DNA of 64,000 bases. It comes from Byssochlamys sp. IMV 00236. Taxonomy: Eukaryota; Ascomycota; Eurotiomycetes; Eurotiales; Thermoascaceae. Position 1 is the stretch's first letter. Every line of letters starts with the position of its first letter. Under the pieces are notes generated by a model, which searched no databases, was not told the DNA's origin, and was given only the letters and a program-made list of their open reading frames with translations. Shown in pieces: positions 60,401-64,000 of the stretch. Location of the stretch: NCBI GenBank assembly GCA_001931875.2, contig MSJH02000840.1:310001-374000 (forward strand). Reading direction: 5' to 3'. A program made the translations under genes and the position numbers.

Positions 60401-63400
60401 TGTTCCTTGCTAAATGCCCGAACGCAGATGTCAACATTCTGCGAGCCAGTGATAGATTTCTTTCCCAGATGTATGGTTTGGCCCATATGCTTTCTCTGGA
60501 CGGAGAACTGCATTCCCGGGAGCTCACTGGGCATTACATCAACAGGAGACTGCCCAAATAAAGTTCTGTATGTCTTGTGGCTCTCGTATTCTGAGGGCAG
60601 ACGAGCCAACGGTCGGCCGTTGATGAGCAGTTCAGCTGTCAGCAGATTGAAATGGACAAGCAGGCTGCGATCACCGGTTACTAGCCAGTGATTACCGCCT
60701 CCAGGAGCAACTGACCAAGGGGAATCTGAATGGTACGCGGCCCAAGCCTCCTTGATAGCAAGGTCAATCGCCAGTTTCTTTTTATGGACCACGTTGAATG
60801 CCAGGACACGGTAGGAGCGATAAGAGACGATTTGCCAACGGTAGTATAGAATCTGAAGCAAGCAACCGGGTGTCATGTCGAGAAGGCCTTTTCTGTCGTG
60901 GATCATCATACAACATTGAATCCAAACTGAGGCGTTCCGCTCAATCTCTAGGATTTTCTCCAAAACAGGACTTTCGATGTCAAAGGTGCTCCCACAGATC
61001 AATGCTAGAGAAGTGCTCCGTGCAATCAGATCATTTCGACGCGCGTCGGTGTCCGAATAACTGGCTTGCTCCCTGACAAGTGTGGCCCACTTGAAGCTGG
61101 TAGTACGGAGAGTTGAGAGCTGCGCCAGGCATAGATCTCGAACCCTGGTAGAAGTTGAAACGGACAGAACCCTCTGTGTGAGAAAGATCAGTGCGCTGAG
61201 CTCCTGCGCTGACTCCCAGTTCTCTTCGATTCTACCTGCCGCGTTGGCGATTTCGGCCAGCAGTACAGTTGCAAACAGATCATCGTCTAAGATAACGTGC
61301 CCTGCTCGCAGAACCGAGTCCTTGGTTGGCGGCCCAGCTTGGTGGATGATCTGCAGGATGAAGATGCAAGTCTCGACTTTTTTGAATACCACAGACGGCA
61401 TGGCCAACTGCCGTAAGATATTTTGCCACTGAATCTCCACACCAAGTGGCATTGAACAAAGAGCCTTATACTCCTCTAGTGACATGTCATGCGGGCAAAT
61501 GTCCTGTGACGCAATGACAGTGTTAGGTGAGGGTCCGTTTCTGCTATAAGCTGGTCGAAATAGAAACTTTTGCAGGGTTGAGCTGGATCGGGGCACTTTG
61601 TAAGTGCACGAGGATGCAGTTTCATCCGTGGTGTTGAAGCGAGTGACAAAGCAATTGGTCTCCTGATCGAAGTAACAGAAATTCAACCCGTTCTCTAGGC
61701 AAACATCTTTCTCGGTCACATCAATAATGCTCTTGCTCCGTCTATGTGTGGTTTCGTGAGGCTTATCCTGCGAGAGAAGGCCAACTCTCTGGGAATTATT
61801 AGTAGGCGTGAAAAAAGGTGAGAGGCCACTGTATGTTTGCAGTCGGTTCCTGGCTCTCGGTTGCTCCTTGGGAAAATAAGCGAGTCGCAAAACGGTGAGC
61901 AAGAAGAATATTGTGGTGTCACGCCAGGATGCGAAAGGCCGAGGGACATTCAGCTCAAACACCGTGGTTTTTGCATGCAAAGGATTTGTAGGTAAGGGCC
62001 ATTCATGGATATTTATTTTGATCGATTCTGCTTCAGTCTTGTACGCACATCGTTGACAGTTAGGGCAGTGGCGCGATTCTGTAAAATCAAAGCGCGGGTC
62101 AGGGATGACTTTATAATACGTGCATTCCAGCTGATCGGCGAGTGCGTACAGTTCCCTGTATCTTTGATGTTTTTTGCCCAGCTCAAGTCGTTTCTGCGTC
62201 CTCTCAGACCTGGCAAGGTCTTCTATTTCGGCAAGTAGATTCTGGTGCTCAATGGACCGATCAAAAAATCTGACGGAGAAGCAGGACCGAGTCCCAAAGT
62301 CTTGAAAAATGAAAGACTCAGGAAAGCGAAGACGCTGTCGACGTTGATTCATATAGTCCTCTGCACGAGCCAGTCTCTCCATCTGCGATCGGTAGGGCAA
62401 AACAAGCGACTCAAACATGTCCATCGGGATGCAGTTGTCATAAGCACCAAGTAGTGGGTGAATATTAAATGCCGATTTGTCGCAAGCGATCCACAATTCG
62501 AGGATAGTAAGGAGCATAACTGATATGGCTTCTGGGTTACGGGAGTAAAGTGGGGATGCAACACCATAATAATGCTTAATCAGATTGTCCAACTGCTGGC
62601 AAGTGTCTTCGCCGCTAAGGTGTACCTCGAGCCAAGTGTCAAGATTGAACCGAACCCAATCTTCAAAGGCTGCAAGATTCAGGAGCTTGTAGTCAGGGTC
62701 GCTGGTCTTCAAACACAATGGAAGCTCTGTTTTTTCAAATTCCAAGAGTCCCGTACGTGGTTGGAAATCAGCCGAGCTTGAGCAGTGTTGTCGTTTATCG
62801 AGACCTTCAAGCCACTTATCAAGGTCAGGCAGTGAACAGTAAATATCCTTGCCAAAGTTCAATTTCGCCAGACGATCTGTGTCATGTCGAGGACTGCTCT
62901 GGGCCATGATACCGCGCCAGCTTTTCATGATAGAAGCGTTCACTTCTTGAAGGACATTCTTAACGAACGGAAACCATGCAGGAAGGTGTGACAAGTCAAG
63001 CTTATGTAGCCGACGGGCAATTTTGGCATTCATAAGATAAAGCTGTTCATCGGACATGGTCTTCTTGAGGCAGTCGTTTAGAACCGAACTCATGTAGTAC
63101 ACCATGTAGTGCTTGTAAATATCATCAGATATCCCATCGCGACGACAGAGCCTTCGAAGAATCACCTGAAGGGCCACACGGACAAGGAGCCATAAAGGGG
63201 ATCGCCGCCAGGGAAATCGGCTATCGAGCCACAGCACCTCTTCACGGGTATTCTTATGGATTTGCAGACCGTCGAACATGGCGGCGCAGGGACGCAAGAA
63301 GGCCGCTAGGAATTCTGTCACCATCTTCGGATTGGTTGTATCCCTATCTTCATCGTGTTTTTGGCGAGCTTTCTTCACCTTCGGCTTGGTTCCGGCGACG

Positions 63401-63992
63401 GACTGATGGCTCATTGTTGCGAGTGTCTGTGCGATGGTATTCTGCAGACCCGGAGCATTGAATGTGGCCCGGTCCAACATAAAAGACGGTCCAGGAAACT
63501 GACGCTGGAGGCGACCCACTGTCGAATTGACAGCTTCGTTTTGAGGAGACAGCTCGAATGCCTCCACATGTATTGCGTTGTCGTTCCTCGTCATTAGGAT
63601 AGCGGCGTTCTGACAGCGAACATGAACGGGCAATACGCCTCCTAAAACTGGTTATTCACCTGAAAATTATAGCACGGATCCGAAATTTTACCTTCAGTAT
63701 CTAGCTTTTGCAAAGCCTCCTTGAGTTTTCCTTCGCTCACGTCACCATGGGATCCGCGAATTTCTCTCAGGCGAGCGACCATTGTGATGACTGGGCCCAG
63801 CACCTGGCGATGCTGGTTGGGCACGAGGTCCCTGAACTTTTGTAGGGAATTTATCACAGAGTCAAGAAGGATGAGCTCGCAGCTGGTGTCGTAGTCATCA
63901 CTCTGAGGGAGCTTTGGAGGGAGGAAAACATGGTGGAACAAATACAACCTCGCCTCCAGGGATAGGGCTGGAGCCGTAGGCGTAGCAGACAT
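54477..63992 (-). CDS. Giant DUF3638/DUF3645 protein, often named ubiquitinyl hydrolase-like
   Basis: This is a 3136-residue protein of a large family found across fungi and other eukaryotes, commonly labelled ubiquitinyl hydrolase without much direct proof. The exons are 63992-63692, 63641-55830 (7812 nt) and 55774-54477, with GTAAAA and GTAAGA donors and all phases consistent. At about residue 2080 lies QLNMGEGKSSVIVPIVAAAL, a phosphate-binding loop in DUF3638. At about 2670 comes CLVFLDEAHTRGIDLKLP in the DUF3645 region, followed by VTLGAGITKDKLVQ|ACMRMRKLGKGQ across the last splice. These resemble motifs I and II of SF2 helicase/SecA-type ATPases. A CPNCQRC cluster near 62060 may bind zinc. 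No membrane span or signal peptide is evident, so cytosolic or nuclear. The gene appears complete and undamaged. Confidence 0.9.
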
Positions 63993-64000
63993 ATTGCAAT

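Overview
The window is nuclear DNA of a filamentous ascomycete, most likely a member of the Eurotiales (Aspergillus/Penicillium-like). Genes carry many short GT-AG introns of about 47-120 bases. The protein set is typical of moulds: fungal adenylate cyclase with Ras-association and leucine-rich repeats, NoxR, an AlcR-like zinc cluster factor, and a giant DUF3638-type protein. The glucose-6-phosphate isomerase closely resembles the Aspergillus enzyme. Transposons carry dense C-to-T and G-to-A changes of the kind produced by repeat-induced point mutation (RIP). All exon models here were built by hand from splice signals, reading phase and family motifs.

Layout. Positions 1-3343 (minus) hold the N-terminal part of adenylate cyclase, cut by the window edge. 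Positions 4895-15738 are an extremely AT-rich block that resolves into three nested elements. The outermost is a Fot1/pogo-type Tc1-mariner transposon of about 1.87 kb. It is split by a Ty3/gypsy retrotransposon of about 9 kb on the minus strand. The integrase region of that element is in turn interrupted by a 997-bp element whose two outer LTRs face in opposite directions. A tRNA-Ala(CGC) with an 18-nt intron follows at 16717. From 17 to 64 kb the sequence is ordinary gene space: an SDR with a probable frameshift, an RBM25-like splicing factor, a glutamine amidotransferase-like protein, glucose-6-phosphate isomerase, a type I membrane protein, mitochondrial S21, a Cdc25/Acr2-like rhodanese, the NDUFAF7 homologue, an RRM protein, a Ser-rich protein of unknown function, a CDK11-like kinase, the copper chaperone for SOD1, NoxR, syntaxin 18/Ufe1, an alpha/beta hydrolase, an AlcR-like factor, an HNH-type protein, and a 3136-residue DUF3638-type protein filling 54.5-64 kb.

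The genes do not form an obvious biosynthetic cluster. They are mostly housekeeping and signalling genes in divergent or convergent pairs: CDK11/CCS1, S21/rhodanese and the RRM/Ser-rich pair share short divergent promoters. The least ordinary parts are the nested transposon block and its inverted-LTR core, the broken Rossmann motif of the SDR, and the helicase-like motifs of the giant protein.
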